The notes: generated by a model from the letters alone, not told the origin. Counted from the first letter of the stretch, positions 50,761 to 59,949 are shown. The stretch: 64,000 nucleotides of DNA from Rhodocyclaceae bacterium (GCA_016702335.1 JADJEF010000020.1:1674001-1738000); one strand, 5' to 3'. Program-made: numbers and translations.

Positions 50761-52146
50761 CTACTCGAGTTTGAGTTCCTGAATCTTGCGAGTAATCGTA
50801 TTGCGTCCGATGCCGAGCAGGTTTGCCGCTTCGATGCGGCGGCCCGCCGTTGCGGTCAGGGCACACTGAATGAGCAGTGTCTCGAATTCGCGGTTGAGCT
50901 GATCAAATACCGCGCCCGGCGCGCTGGCAAGCAGGCGCTCGACCTCTTTTGCCAGCCCGGCTTTCCAGTCGCCGGAGGTGTGCACGGGGCTCTCGCGCAG
51001 TTCGGCGGGCAGGTCGGCGATGTCAACGATTTGCCCGGGAGCCATCACGGTAAGCCAGTGGCAAATATTTTCCAGCTGCCGTACGTTGCCCGGAAAATCG
51101 AGTCCTTGCAGGTACGCCTGAGTGGGGTCAGCGAGGATTTTGGCCTCAACGCCGAGTTCCATCGCGCTTTTCTTCAGGAAGTGGCGGGCGAGCAGGCCGA
51201 TGTCTTCGCGGCGCTCGCGCAGCGGTGGCAGACGCAGGCGAATGACGTTGAGCCGGTGAAACAGATCTTCGCGAAACAGGCCTTCACGCACCCGCTCGTC
51301 CAGGTTCTGGTGCGTGGCGGCAATCACGCGCACGTTGGCCTTGACCGGCTGCTGGCCGCCGACGCGGTAGAAGTGCCCGTCCGAGAGCACCCGCAGCAGC
51401 CGCGTTTGCAGTTCCGCCGGCATGTCGCCGATTTCGTCGAGAAACAGGGTCCCGCCTTCGGCCTGCTCGAAACGGCCGCGGCGCTGTGCCTGGGCGCCGG
51501 TGAACGAGCCCTTCTCATGCCCAAAGAGTTCGGATTCGAGCAGGTCGCGGGGGATGGCGGCCGTATTGATGGCGATGAAGGGTTCGTTGTGGCGCGGGCT
51601 GTGGCGGTGCAGGGCGCGCGCGACCAACTCTTTGCCAGTGCCTGACTCACCATTGATGAGCACGGTAGCGTGGGAGTGGGACAGGCGACCGATGGCCCGA
51701 AAGACTTCCTGCAGGGCCGCTCCTTGGCCGAGAAGTTCGGGCACCTCGGTCGTCACTTCAGGGGCACCAACTCGGTGCCTGGATTGATTGAGGGCGCGCT
51801 GAACCAGCTCAATGGCCTGGTCGACATCAAACGGCTTGGGCAGATACTCAAAGGCACCGCCCTGAAACGCCGAGACGGCCGAATCCAGATCCGAGTAGGC
51901 GGTCATGATGATCACCGGCAACTGCGGGAAGCGCTCCTTGACCTGCTTGAGCAGTTCGAGCCCGCTTTGTCCGGGCATGCGGATGTCGGAAAGCAAGACG
52001 CTGGGAGCGATGCCCCGACCCAGGGCGCTCAGTGCTTCGTCAGCGCTGCCAAAGCTGCGGCAGGGAATACTTTCGCGTGCAAGCGCTTTTTCAAGAACCC
52101 AGCGGATGGATTGGTCGTCATCGACGACCCAGACGGATGGTGTCAT
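50761..52146 (-). CDS. ntrC: Nitrogen regulation response regulator NtrC
   Basis: A 461-residue sigma-54 activator. It has a receiver (WVVDDDQSIRWVLEKAL, phospho-Asp in LLSDIRMPGQSGLELL), an AAA+ domain with Walker A GESGTGKE and the sigma-54 contact GSFTGAQAQRRGRFE, and a C-terminal Fis-type helix-turn-helix (AANLLGIGRNTITRKIQEL). Its ATG overlaps the ntrB stop (ATGA). It should drive the sigma-54 promoters seen before glnA, the narK-type gene, the FNT gene and nirB. Confidence 0.96.
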   Translation of the reverse strand: MTPSVWVVDDDQSIRWVLEKALARESIPCRSFGSADEALSALGRGIAPSVLLSDIRMPGQSGLELLKQVKERFPQLPVIIMTAYSDLDSAVSAFQGGAFEYLPKPFDVDQAIELVQRALNQSRHRVGAPEVTTEVPELLGQGAALQEVFRAIGRLSHSHATVLINGESGTGKELVARALHRHSPRHNEPFIAINTAAIPRDLLESELFGHEKGSFTGAQAQRRGRFEQAEGGTLFLDEIGDMPAELQTRLLRVLSDGHFYRVGGQQPVKANVRVIAATHQNLDERVREGLFREDLFHRLNVIRLRLPPLRERREDIGLLARHFLKKSAMELGVEAKILADPTQAYLQGLDFPGNVRQLENICHWLTVMAPGQIVDIADLPAELRESPVHTSGDWKAGLAKEVERLLASAPGAVFDQLNREFETLLIQCALTATAGRRIEAANLLGIGRNTITRKIQELKLE

Positions 52147-53264
52147 TGGGAGTCTTCCTTGGCTTTCCCCGAGTCACTGACGGTGATGGGAAGGATGATG
52201 CAAAAACAGGTTTTGCCCGGACGCGAGCTGACATCGATCGTGCCGCCATGCTGCTGCACAAAGCTTTGCGCCAGCGTCAGACCCAATCCGCTACCGCTTT
52301 CGCGCCCTGACACCAGCGGGTAAAAGATGCGCTCGCGAATCGCCTCGGGAATGCCGGGGCCGTTGTCGCAGATCTGCAACTCCAGCGCGAGCGGGTAGTG
52401 GCGCTTGGCCACGGTCACCTGACGAGCGGGGCGGGTGCGAAAGACAATTTCCGCCTTGTGGGTGCGTTCTTTTTCACTGTCGAGTGCCTGTGCCGCATTT
52501 CGTGCAACGTTGAGGATGGCCTGGATCAGATGCTCGCGGTCGCCGGTAATATCAGGCAGCGAGGTGTCGTAGTCGCGCTGAACGCGAATATCGTGAAATT
52601 CGGCATGAATCAGGCTGCGCACACGTTCAAGAATCTCATGCATATTGACCAGCCCTGGCTGCATCATCCGGTGGGAGGAGAGCAGTCGTTTCATGAGCTC
52701 TTGCAGGCGATCGGTCTCTTTGATGATTACCTGTGTGTACTCGCGCAGCGCTGGCGAATCGAGTTCGCGTTCAAGCAGTTGCGCCGAGCCGCGAATCCCG
52801 CCGAGCGGGTTTTTGATTTCGTGCGCCAGATTACGCACCAGTTCCCGGCTCACCTGTTGTTGCTGGGCGATCTGTTCTTCTTTGGCGGCCTTGAGTTGCT
52901 GGTCGATGGGGCGGATTTCCAGCAGCAGGCGTGCGCTGCCCACATTGATCGGGCTGACTGTGCAGTCGATGTGATGCACTACATTGTCGCCTGTGGTGCA
53001 CTCAAGGTTGTGCGCGCTATAGCTCCAGTTGTTATCCAGGGCCGTACGCAAGGCGGGCTCCAGCTCGGGCAGACGCCCGAGCAAGCGAACCAATGGCATG
53101 CCTTGAAGATTGCGCCGGCTGATGGCAAAGAGGTTTTCAGCGGCGGGGTTGGCATGCCGGATGGCGAGCTCGGCATCGACCAGAATTACCGCGTAAGAAA
53201 GCAGCTCGAGTCCGCTCAAGGGCGAGGGTTGGGGGGCACCGGAAATAGTGTCGAAGGCCTTCAT
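52143..53264 (-). CDS. ntrB: Nitrogen regulation sensor kinase NtrB
   Basis: A 373-residue soluble kinase/phosphatase for NtrC. It has a PAS domain at residues 20-130 (SYAVILVDAELAIRHANPAAENLF) and the phospho-acceptor in LVRNLAHEIKNPLGGIRG. The ATPase core reads ILNVARNAAQALD, ICDNGPGIPEAIRERIFYPL and GSGLGLTLAQSF. No transmembrane helix is present. In the family, PII controls it in response to nitrogen status. It overlaps ntrC by ATGA. Confidence 0.96.
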   Translation of the reverse strand: MKAFDTISGAPQPSPLSGLELLSYAVILVDAELAIRHANPAAENLFAISRRNLQGMPLVRLLGRLPELEPALRTALDNNWSYSAHNLECTTGDNVVHHIDCTVSPINVGSARLLLEIRPIDQQLKAAKEEQIAQQQQVSRELVRNLAHEIKNPLGGIRGSAQLLERELDSPALREYTQVIIKETDRLQELMKRLLSSHRMMQPGLVNMHEILERVRSLIHAEFHDIRVQRDYDTSLPDITGDREHLIQAILNVARNAAQALDSEKERTHKAEIVFRTRPARQVTVAKRHYPLALELQICDNGPGIPEAIRERIFYPLVSGRESGSGLGLTLAQSFVQQHGGTIDVSSRPGKTCFCIILPITVSDSGKAKEDSQ

Positions 53265-53326
53265 TGCCAGGTTCTACGCAAGAAGCGCACCAGCCAACAA
53301 TCGTGGCGGTAGTCAAGCACAAGCCG

Positions 53327-53785
53327 CTAGCGCAGCTTGGCCATTTCCTTCTTCAGCGCCTCGATGTTGCGCTCATGCAAGGCCACGGAATCCTTGAGCG
53401 TGGGCGGCGGTGGGGAGGGTAGTTTCTGCGCCTCGGCCAGCCGCTTGCGTGCTTCGTCGAGCTGCGTTTGCTCGTTGCGCATTTCGCTTTCGAGAATAGT
53501 CCGACGGTCGGTATCGCGCGCCTGTTGTTCGCCCTGCCCCACTTTGGGGAAGTCGGCGGGAGTGGGGGTGCGCGTGGCGGGGGTGCCGCCGGCGGGACGC
53601 GTACCCGGTGCCGGGGGTACCATCACCGAGAGCACCGTGCAGTTCTTGTGCGCGCTTTTCTGATTGGTGTAGAGGGTGTTGCCGCTCGTGTCGGTGCAGC
53701 GATAGAAGGTGTTGGCACCTGCCAGTGCGGGCCACACGACAGGTAAGGCGGCGAGGGAAAAACGTAACAGGCGGGGAAATTTCAT
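53327..53785 (-). CDS. DUF4124 domain exported protein
   Basis: A 152-residue product with a signal peptide (LRFSLAALPVVWPALAGA). A short DUF4124 domain (FYRCTDTSGNTLYTNQ) is followed by a Pro-rich linker and a charged coiled-coil tail (EMRNEQTQLDEARKRLAEAQ). Genes of this kind commonly lie between glnA and ntrB in betaproteobacteria. Function unknown. Confidence 0.88.
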   Translation of the reverse strand: MKFPRLLRFSLAALPVVWPALAGANTFYRCTDTSGNTLYTNQKSAHKNCTVLSVMVPPAPGTRPAGGTPATRTPTPADFPKVGQGEQQARDTDRRTILESEMRNEQTQLDEARKRLAEAQKLPSPPPPTLKDSVALHERNIEALKKEMAKLR

Positions 53786-53800
53786 GTGGCCAGTGTAGCA

Positions 53801-53840
53801 AAGAAAAACGGGGCGACCCGGATGTCCGGATCGCCCCGTT
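53801..53840 (-). terminator. Intrinsic terminator downstream of glnA
   Basis: On the minus strand AACGGGGCGA pairs with TCGCCCCGTT around a short GGATGTCCGG loop, followed by TTTTCTTT. This is a good rho-independent terminator 20 bases after the glnA stop and may separate glnA from the DUF4124-ntrBC genes. Confidence 0.85.
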
Positions 53841-53860
53841 GGTAAGGCAATGTTGCGCGC

Positions 53861-55270
53861 TTAGATCGAGTAGTACATCTCGAATTCGATCGGGTGCGTG
53901 GTCATGCGGAAACGCTGCACTTCTTCCATCTTCAGATCGATGTAGGCATCGATGAAGTCGTTGCTGAAAACACCGCCACGGGTCAGGAACTCGTGATCTT
54001 TTTCAAGATACTCGAGTGCCATTTCCAGGCTGTGGCAGACGGTAGGAATCTTGGCATCTTCTTCCGGGGGCAGATCGTACAGATTCTTGTCAGCGGGGTC
54101 GCCGGGGTGAATCTTGTTCTGCACGCCATCCAGGCCAGCCATCATCAGCGCGGTGAAGCACAGGTAGGGGTTGGCACCCGGGTCCGGGAAGCGGGTTTCG
54201 ATACGGCGGGCCTTGTCCGAATGCACGTGCGGGATGCGGATCGAGGCCGAGCGGTTGCGGGCCGAGTAGGCCAGCTTGACCGGGGCTTCGTAGCCGGGCA
54301 CCAGACGCTTGTAGGAGTTGGTGGCCGGGTTGGTAATGGCGTTCAGCGCGCGGGCGTGCTTGATGATGCCGCCGATGTAATACAGCGCGAACTCGGACAG
54401 GCCGGCGTAACCGGTGCCGGCGAACAGGTTCTTGCCGTCTTTCCAGATCGACTGATGCACGTGCATGCCGGAACCGTTGTCGCCCACGATGGGCTTGGGC
54501 ATGAAGGTCGCGGTCTTGCCGTAGCTGTGGGCAACGTTATGTACCACGTACTTCAGGTTCTGCGTCCAGTCGGCGCGACGCACCAGGGTGTTGAACTTGG
54601 TGCCGATTTCGTTCTGGCCGGCGGTGGCGACTTCATGGTGATGCACCTCGACCGGGATGCCGATGGCTTCCAGCGCCAGACACATCTGGGCGCGGATGTC
54701 ATTGTGGCTATCGACCGGGGGAACGGGGAAGTAGCCGCCCTTGACGGCGGGACGGTGGCCGGTGTTGCCGGTTTCGAACTTGTCGGCGGAGGCCCAGGCG
54801 GCTTCCTCGGAAAAAATCTTGTGCGAGGCACCCTGCATGTCGACTTTCCACTCGACGCTGTCAAAAATGAAGAACTCGGGCTCGGGTCCGAAGTAGGCGG
54901 TGTCACCGAGTCCCGATGACTTCAGGTAAGCCTCGGCGCGCTTGGCCAGCGAACGCGGGTCGCGGTCGTAGCCCTTACCAGTGTCCGGCTCGACCACGTC
55001 GCAGGTAATGACCAGGGTGGTCTCGTCCATGAACGGATCGATGAAGGCCGTGGCGGCATCGGGCATCAACTGCATGTCGGAGGCTTGAATGCCTTTCCAG
55101 CCGGCGATTGACGAGCCGTCAAAGGCGTGGCCGTCCTCGAATTTTTCCATGCCGAAGGCAGAAACCGGCACGCCCACGTGCTGTTCTTTGCCGCGCGTGT
55201 CGGTGAAGCGGAAATCGACAAACTTGACGTCCTTTTCTTGGACGAGCTTCAAAACGTCATTGGGGGTCAT
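53861..55270 (-). CDS. glnA: Glutamine synthetase type I
   Basis: A 469-residue enzyme from ATG 55270 making glutamine from glutamate, ammonium and ATP. Landmarks are the N-terminal beta-grasp (VKFVDFRFTDTRGKEQH), FDGSSIAGWKGI, YFGPEPEFFIFD, HHHEVATAGQNEIG, SGMHVHQSIWKDG and the adenylylation Tyr region KNLYDLPPEE. The last is typical of GSI-beta enzymes regulated by adenylylation. A sigma-54-type promoter lies at 55328-55343 and an NtrC-like site at 55529-55543. Confidence 0.98.
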   Translation of the reverse strand: MTPNDVLKLVQEKDVKFVDFRFTDTRGKEQHVGVPVSAFGMEKFEDGHAFDGSSIAGWKGIQASDMQLMPDAATAFIDPFMDETTLVITCDVVEPDTGKGYDRDPRSLAKRAEAYLKSSGLGDTAYFGPEPEFFIFDSVEWKVDMQGASHKIFSEEAAWASADKFETGNTGHRPAVKGGYFPVPPVDSHNDIRAQMCLALEAIGIPVEVHHHEVATAGQNEIGTKFNTLVRRADWTQNLKYVVHNVAHSYGKTATFMPKPIVGDNGSGMHVHQSIWKDGKNLFAGTGYAGLSEFALYYIGGIIKHARALNAITNPATNSYKRLVPGYEAPVKLAYSARNRSASIRIPHVHSDKARRIETRFPDPGANPYLCFTALMMAGLDGVQNKIHPGDPADKNLYDLPPEEDAKIPTVCHSLEMALEYLEKDHEFLTRGGVFSNDFIDAYIDLKMEEVQRFRMTTHPIEFEMYYSI

Positions 55271-55327
55271 GCAAGTACTCCTGAGTGAAAGTCTGAAATG
55301 GGACGGGAAACCAGCCACCCGAACTTA

Positions 55328-55343
55328 GCGATTTGCGTGCCAA
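55328..55343 (-). promoter_or_regulatory. Sigma-54 promoter of glnA
   Basis: Minus strand TTGGCACGCAAATCGCT has exact GG-N10-GC spacing, with one departure from TTGC. It lies about 60 bases before the ATG. Confidence 0.7.
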
Positions 55344-55528
55344 GCAGAGAATCCGAGGCCGTCGGTACCGGCGCAAGCGCCGGCAAAGCCCTGATTTGCC
55401 GTGCGCTGCATTGTGCCACAGGGCGGCTTATTGTCACGACGGCCCTGACAAAAGCCCGTTCTTCAGCGCGGGTTTTGCGACAGCTGTTGCGTTGAATGCA
55501 CCATGATGAAGCGTTGTTCGTCAAGATT

Positions 55529-55543
55529 GCACCGAAGTGGTGC
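55529..55543. promoter_or_regulatory. NtrC site upstream of glnA
   Basis: GCACC-GAAGT-GGTGC is a perfect 5-5-5 NtrC inverted repeat, 186 bases upstream of the sigma-54 promoter. A partial GCACC half-site lies at 55498. No gene is seen in 55271-55676. Confidence 0.75.
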
Positions 55544-55676
55544 GACGGGTTCAGCGCCGACCCGCCGACCCGGTAGCCGATTGACGCGGACACGCAAGCT
55601 ATACTTGCGGCCCGTCCGCCTGCTTGCCTGGCGCGGCACCTGCCTTCACCTGTTGTTGATTTTCTCTGGAGCCCTC

Positions 55677-56129
55677 ATGGCCACACTTGACGAACTGCTT
55701 GCCCGTGCCACGCAGCGCGCTAACGAATTGAAGTTGCCCTACGCCGGGGCGTTCACGCCCAAAGAGGCGCATGAGGTGCTGGCGTTGGCGAGCAATGCCC
55801 GCCTGCTTGATGTCCGCACCCAGGTTGAGTGGAGCTTTGTCGGACGCATTGAAGGGGCTCTCGAGCTGGAGTTCATGCACTACCCGGGCATGACCCCGAA
55901 TCCCAATTTTGTCGACTCGCTCAAGGGCGTGGTCACGCCGGACGACCTGCTGCTGTTTCTCTGCCGCACCGGCGGCCGTTCCAACGCGGCCGCCACCGCC
56001 GCCACGTCGGCCGGTTATGGCAAGTGCTACAACATTCTCGAAGGCTTTGAGGGCGATCTCAATGCCGACGGTCAGCGCAACAAAGTAAACGGCTGGCGTG
56101 CCGCTGGCCTGCCCTGGAAACAGGCCTGA
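55677..56129 (+). CDS. Rhodanese-like domain protein
   Basis: A 150-residue protein from ATG 55677 with TGGAG upstream. A single rhodanese fold: ARLLDVRTQVEWSFVG, the active-site Cys in LLLFLCRTGGRSNAAA, and GFEGDLNADGQRNKVNGWR near the end. It is likely a cytoplasmic sulfurtransferase; the acceptor is unknown. It lies opposite glnA and is followed by repeat copy 15 and nadA. Confidence 0.92.
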   Translation: MATLDELLARATQRANELKLPYAGAFTPKEAHEVLALASNARLLDVRTQVEWSFVGRIEGALELEFMHYPGMTPNPNFVDSLKGVVTPDDLLLFLCRTGGRSNAAATAATSAGYGKCYNILEGFEGDLNADGQRNKVNGWRAAGLPWKQA

Positions 56130-56138
56130 TCCTCACCC

Positions 56139-56198
56139 ATCGCCGCTCAATCGCCACCTAAGCGCCGCCTAATCGCCGTATTGCCAGCGCCGACTTGC
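56139..56198 (-). repeat. Dispersed bipartite repeat, copy 15, with a four-unit tail
   Basis: Minus strand GGCAAGTCGGCGCTGG-CAAT-ACGGCGATTA, then three more (C/G)GGCG-type units at 11-12 bp spacing back to 56139. It fills the rhodanese-nadA gap and ends 12 bases before the nadA ATG. Confidence 0.85.
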
Positions 56199-56210
56199 CG
56201 ATCTACTGAC

Positions 56211-57308
56211 ATGCACACTGCCACTATCTCGTTTGACCGCTTCAACCGCCTCGCCGACACCGATGCCGGCGAGCGTATTCGCGCTGCCAAAGCCAAGCTG
56301 GGTAAGGATGTGGTGCTGCTTTGTCACCACTATCAGCGCGCCGATGTGTTCGTACACGCCGACCTGACGGGCGATTCGCTCAAGCTCTCGCGTCTGGCCT
56401 CGCAGGAATCGGCCAAGCACATTGTGTTCTGTGGCGTGCACTTCATGGCCGAAGTCGCCGACATCCTCTCGCGCCCCGAGCAGATCGCCATCCTGCCCGA
56501 TCTCGCCGCCGGTTGTTCGATGGCCGACATGGCCAATCTGGCCAAGGTCGAGCGCGCCTGGCGCGAACTCAAGAGCGTGCTTGACCCCGATGAAAAGGTC
56601 ACGCCGGTTACCTACATCAATTCCGCCGCCGACCTCAAGGCCTTCTGCGGCGAGCATGGCGGCATTGTGTGCACCTCGTCCAACGCCAGGACCATTCTCG
56701 ACTGGTCGTTCAAGCAGCGCGAGAAAGTTCTGTTCTTCCCTGACCAGCATCTGGGGCGCTGGAGCGGCCATCAAATGGGCATTCCGCTCGACGACATGGT
56801 GATCTGGAATCCCGATCTGGAACTGGGTGGGCTGACGCGTGAGCAGATCGAAAGGGCCAAGATCATCCTCTGGCATGGCTATTGTTCCGTGCATCAGATG
56901 TTTCAGCCGCGCGACATCATCAAGTTTCGCAACCAGTACCCTGATGGCCTCGTGATTTCGCACCCCGAAGCGCCGTTCGAGGTGTGCCGGCAGTCCGACT
57001 ATGTGGGCAGTACCGAGTACATTTTGAACACAGTCAAGGCGGCGGCACCGAATACGCGCTGGCTGGTCGGCACCGAGCTGAATCTGGTCGAGCGCCTGGC
57101 GAAAGAAGTGGCGCATGAGGGCAAGAGCGTGCAGTTTATGGCCAGCACCATCTGCATGTGTTCGACCATGCAGCGCATCGATCCGCAGCACCTGGCCTGG
57201 ACGCTGGAAAATCTCGTTGAGGGCAAGGTGGTCAACCAGATCAGCGTGCCCGAGCACGAAGCGAAACTGGCCAAAATTTCTCTGGAGCGCATGCTCGCGG
57301 TGTCTTGA
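56211..57308 (+). CDS. nadA: Quinolinate synthase
   Basis: A 365-residue [4Fe-4S] enzyme of NAD synthesis, condensing iminoaspartate with DHAP. Landmarks are LLCHHYQRADVFVHADL, VFCGVHFMAEVADIL, a cluster Cys in GGIVCTSSNA, WHGYCSVHQMF, VISHPEAPFEVCRQSDYVG and FMASTICMCSTM. I chose the ATG at 56211. An upstream frame entering the repeat (PAPTC) is not credible as native N-terminus. The ribosome site is weak. nadB/nadC are not in the window. Confidence 0.96.
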   Translation: MHTATISFDRFNRLADTDAGERIRAAKAKLGKDVVLLCHHYQRADVFVHADLTGDSLKLSRLASQESAKHIVFCGVHFMAEVADILSRPEQIAILPDLAAGCSMADMANLAKVERAWRELKSVLDPDEKVTPVTYINSAADLKAFCGEHGGIVCTSSNARTILDWSFKQREKVLFFPDQHLGRWSGHQMGIPLDDMVIWNPDLELGGLTREQIERAKIILWHGYCSVHQMFQPRDIIKFRNQYPDGLVISHPEAPFEVCRQSDYVGSTEYILNTVKAAAPNTRWLVGTELNLVERLAKEVAHEGKSVQFMASTICMCSTMQRIDPQHLAWTLENLVEGKVVNQISVPEHEAKLAKISLERMLAVS

Positions 57309-57405
57309 TTTTTCGGCTCAGGCGCGCGCGAACGACGACTGGTACGACCGCGCTACCGACTGCAATCTTTTCCGCGTGCGCACCTGATCAGCAGCTGTTG
57401 CAGGG

Positions 57406-57428
57406 CCAATGCAACAGGGTTGCATTGG
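57406..57428. promoter_or_regulatory. Fur-family (Zur-like) operator
   Basis: CCAATGCAA-CAGGG-TTGCATTGG is a perfect 9-bp inverted repeat, 28 bases before the Fur-family regulator gene, which probably autoregulates the zinc operon through it. It is not the E. coli Zur consensus, so specificity is inferred. Confidence 0.65.
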
Positions 57429-57455
57429 CAACTGTGTTGTGATTAGAATGTCGGC

Positions 57456-57908
57456 ATGACTCTCACCGCCACTACGCTGCCCGTCGATGACCCTGCCATT
57501 GCTGCCCTGCGCGGTGTCGGTGCCAAGGTCACGTCCGCCCGCGTGCGGGTTTTGCAGCAGCTGCGTGCCGCACCGGGCCCGCTGACGCATCGTGAGTTGC
57601 TCGATGCTGTTCAGACGCCGGGCGGTATGCCGGTTGATCGCGTGACGGTCTATCGCGTGCTTGATTGGCTGGTCGAACAGCAGCTGGCGCAAAAAGCGGC
57701 CGACCAGCACGGCGTGTTTCGTTTTGCGGCCGCCCAGGGGGCGGGAACCCACGATACCCATGTGCATTTTCGCTGTGCCACCTGTGGCGGCGTGTTTTGT
57801 CTCAAGGACGCGCCGCCGCCGCGCCCGCGCCTGCCCAAAGGCTTTCGTCTGACCCGCATGGATGTGGATATTCAGGGCGAGTGCGCCCGTTGCGCGAGGG
57901 CGCATTGA
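57456..57908 (+). CDS. zur: Fur-family transcriptional regulator, Zur-like
   Basis: A 150-residue regulator: N-terminal winged helix (VTSARVRVLQQL, VDRVTVYRVLDWLVEQ) and a metal/dimer domain with HDTHVHFRCATCGGVFCL and CARCARAH (two Cys-x2-Cys structural zinc pairs). It leads a zinc operon (ZIP transporter, DUF2796, ABC pair), so Zur is the best fit. Its 3' end is separated from the ZIP gene by 2 bases. Confidence 0.87.
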   Translation: MTLTATTLPVDDPAIAALRGVGAKVTSARVRVLQQLRAAPGPLTHRELLDAVQTPGGMPVDRVTVYRVLDWLVEQQLAQKAADQHGVFRFAAAQGAGTHDTHVHFRCATCGGVFCLKDAPPPRPRLPKGFRLTRMDVDIQGECARCARAH

Positions 57909-57910
57909 TC

Positions 57911-58708
57911 ATGGCCATACCGCTGCTGTTTCAGATAGTGCTGGCGACCGTGATCGGCGGGCTGCTTAGTGTGGCGGTCGCGGCGCTCATCATGGTGGGC
58001 TTGCCCAAGCGCTGGCTGACCAGGGCGGTGAGCTTTTCTACCGGGCTGCTTCTGGCCACCGCGTTGCTGCATCTGCTGCCCGAGGCGCTGGAAAGCGGTA
58101 TGACGCCGCATGAAGTCTTCCCCTTGCTGCTCGGTGGCATCCTTGGCTTCTTTGCCCTGGAAAAGTTCGCCTTGTGGCGACACTCGCACGCTACGGCTGA
58201 TACCGATGCCCATGACGGCGAGGAGCACTGCCACGATCATCGTCACCACCACCACCACGCGCCCGGCGATGGCGGCACGCTGGCTATCCTCATCGGCGAC
58301 GGCTTCCACAATTTCACCGACGGCTTGTTAATCGCGGCGGCCTTTCTCGCCGACCCTGTTTTGGGTTGGAGCGCCGCTGCGGCCATTGTGGCGCACGAGG
58401 TTCCGCAGGAGGCCGGCGATTTCGCCATTCTGCTCGCCGCCGGGTGGAACAAGCGGCGGGCGCTGCTCTGGAATGGCGTGTCGAGCCTCACCGCCGTCGC
58501 TGGTGGTGTGGTCGGCTATTTCTGGCTGGAAGGTGCCCAGGAGTGGGTTCCGGTCATCATTACCCTGGCCGCAGCGAGCTTCATTTACATTGCGGTGGCC
58601 GATCTCATGCCCCGCCTGAAGCGCGAGGCGCATGGCATTGGCTGGCACGGCATTTTGCTGGCGGTCGGCGTGGCCCTGGTGGTCTTTGGTACCAGTCATA
58701 CGCATTGA
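57911..58708 (+). CDS. ZIP-family divalent metal transporter
   Basis: A 265-residue inner-membrane transporter with seven or eight helices. Helix IV carries HNFTDG and helix V HEVPQE, the metal-binding ZIP signature. A His/Asp/Glu-rich loop (EEHCHDHRHHHHHAPGDG, residues 97-115) would bind zinc at the membrane face. It follows the regulator gene and precedes DUF2796, indicating zinc import. Confidence 0.92.
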   Translation: MAIPLLFQIVLATVIGGLLSVAVAALIMVGLPKRWLTRAVSFSTGLLLATALLHLLPEALESGMTPHEVFPLLLGGILGFFALEKFALWRHSHATADTDAHDGEEHCHDHRHHHHHAPGDGGTLAILIGDGFHNFTDGLLIAAAFLADPVLGWSAAAAIVAHEVPQEAGDFAILLAAGWNKRRALLWNGVSSLTAVAGGVVGYFWLEGAQEWVPVIITLAAASFIYIAVADLMPRLKREAHGIGWHGILLAVGVALVVFGTSHTH

Positions 58709-58727
58709 TCAGGGAAAAGGACATCAA

Positions 58728-59252
58728 ATGCGCACGCTGACTTCCCCTGTGAAACTCGTACCATGGCTCGTGGCGATGCTCAGTGCGCCGGTCTTGGCGG
58801 CTGGTGCCCATGACCATGGTGGCGGTCGTCTTGACGTGTCCATCGAGAAAGAGCGCATCACCATTGAGCTGGAACTGCCGCTGGATGTCCTGGTCGGTTT
58901 CGAGCGCGCGCCGCGCAACGACAAGGAGCGCGCGGCCTTGGCGGCGGCCGGAAAGAAACTCAATGACGGGGCGGCACTTTTTTTGCCAACGGCGGCAGCG
59001 GAGTGTCGCTTGACCAAGACCGAGGTCAGTCTGCCCTTTGCCGAGGGCACGAAGACCGCCGCCACGGGCGAACATGCCGATGCCGATGCGCGCTATGAGT
59101 TCGAATGCGCCCAGGCCAGGAATCTGGCGGGTATCGAAACGACTCTCTTTCGCGATTTTTCGCGTCTCTATCGGCTGGAGTTGCAGCGTGTCGGGCCCGT
59201 GGGTCAAGCCGGCGGCCGCCTGACCCGTAAAGCGCCGGTGGTGCGCTGGTAG
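58728..59252 (+). CDS. DUF2796 (ZrgA-type) periplasmic zinc-associated protein
   Basis: A 174-residue product from ATG 58728 with AAGGA upstream. It has a signal peptide (LVAMLSAPVLAAG) and His-rich mature start AHDHGGGRLDV, then DUF2796: IELELPLDVLVGFERAP, and FECAQARNLAGIETTLF near the end. DUF2796 proteins (ZrgA) are zinc-regulated periplasmic proteins associated with ABC genes. The following ATPase and permease genes fit that scheme. Confidence 0.87.
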   Translation: MRTLTSPVKLVPWLVAMLSAPVLAAGAHDHGGGRLDVSIEKERITIELELPLDVLVGFERAPRNDKERAALAAAGKKLNDGAALFLPTAAAECRLTKTEVSLPFAEGTKTAATGEHADADARYEFECAQARNLAGIETTLFRDFSRLYRLELQRVGPVGQAGGRLTRKAPVVRW

Positions 59253-59271
59253 TCACTGGCAGGCACGGACA

Positions 59272-59949
59272 ATGCGCGCGGCACCAGCCTGCATTTCGGC
59301 TCAGAGCCTGCGCTATCGCTGGCCGGGGCAGGCGGCAGACTGTCTGAACTGCGTGCAGATGGAGATTCGCGCCGGTGAACGCGTCTTTCTGCACGGTGCC
59401 AGCGGTGCCGGCAAGAGCACCTTGCTCGGTCTGGTGGCTGGCGTGCTGGTGCCCAGCGCCGGTGAACTATTGGTCATGGGTCAGTCGCTGGCGGCACTTT
59501 CCGGCCCGCAGCGGGATGTGTTTCGCGCCGATCACATGGGCATTCTGTTTCAGCAGTTCAACCTCATCCCCTATCTGCCGGTGCTCGACAATGTGCTCCT
59601 GCCCTGCCGCTTTTCCAGGCGCCGGCTGAGCCGTTGTACGCAGCCGGCAGACCCCGTGCAGGATGCCCGTCGTCTGCTCGACCACCTCGAAATCGGCGTG
59701 GAATTACATGGTCGCGCCGCCAGCCAGTTAAGTGTCGGTCAGCAGCAGCGGGTGGCGGCGGCACGCGCCCTGATCGGTCGGCCGGAATTAGTGATTGCCG
59801 ACGAGCCGACCTCGGCCCTGGATGCCGCGCGCCAGAGTGCATTTCTCGATTTGCTGGCGCGTGAATGCGGCGAGAGCGGGGCGACCCTGCTCTTTGTCAG
59901 CCACGATCTGCGTCTGCAGGCACACTTTGACCGGGTGGTGTCGCTATGA
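59272..59949 (+). CDS. ABC transporter ATPase (LolD/MacB-like)
   Basis: A 225-residue ATPase: Walker A LHGASGAGKST, Q-loop LFQQFNLIPYLP, signature LSVGQQQRVAAARAL, Walker B ELVIADEPTSALD and His switch FVSHDLR. It overlaps the permease gene by 4 bases (ATGA). Together with DUF2796 and ZIP genes it suggests a zinc-linked transport or metallochaperone function rather than lipoprotein sorting, which is inference. Confidence 0.9.
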   Translation: MRAAPACISAQSLRYRWPGQAADCLNCVQMEIRAGERVFLHGASGAGKSTLLGLVAGVLVPSAGELLVMGQSLAALSGPQRDVFRADHMGILFQQFNLIPYLPVLDNVLLPCRFSRRRLSRCTQPADPVQDARRLLDHLEIGVELHGRAASQLSVGQQQRVAAARALIGRPELVIADEPTSALDAARQSAFLDLLARECGESGATLLFVSHDLRLQAHFDRVVSL

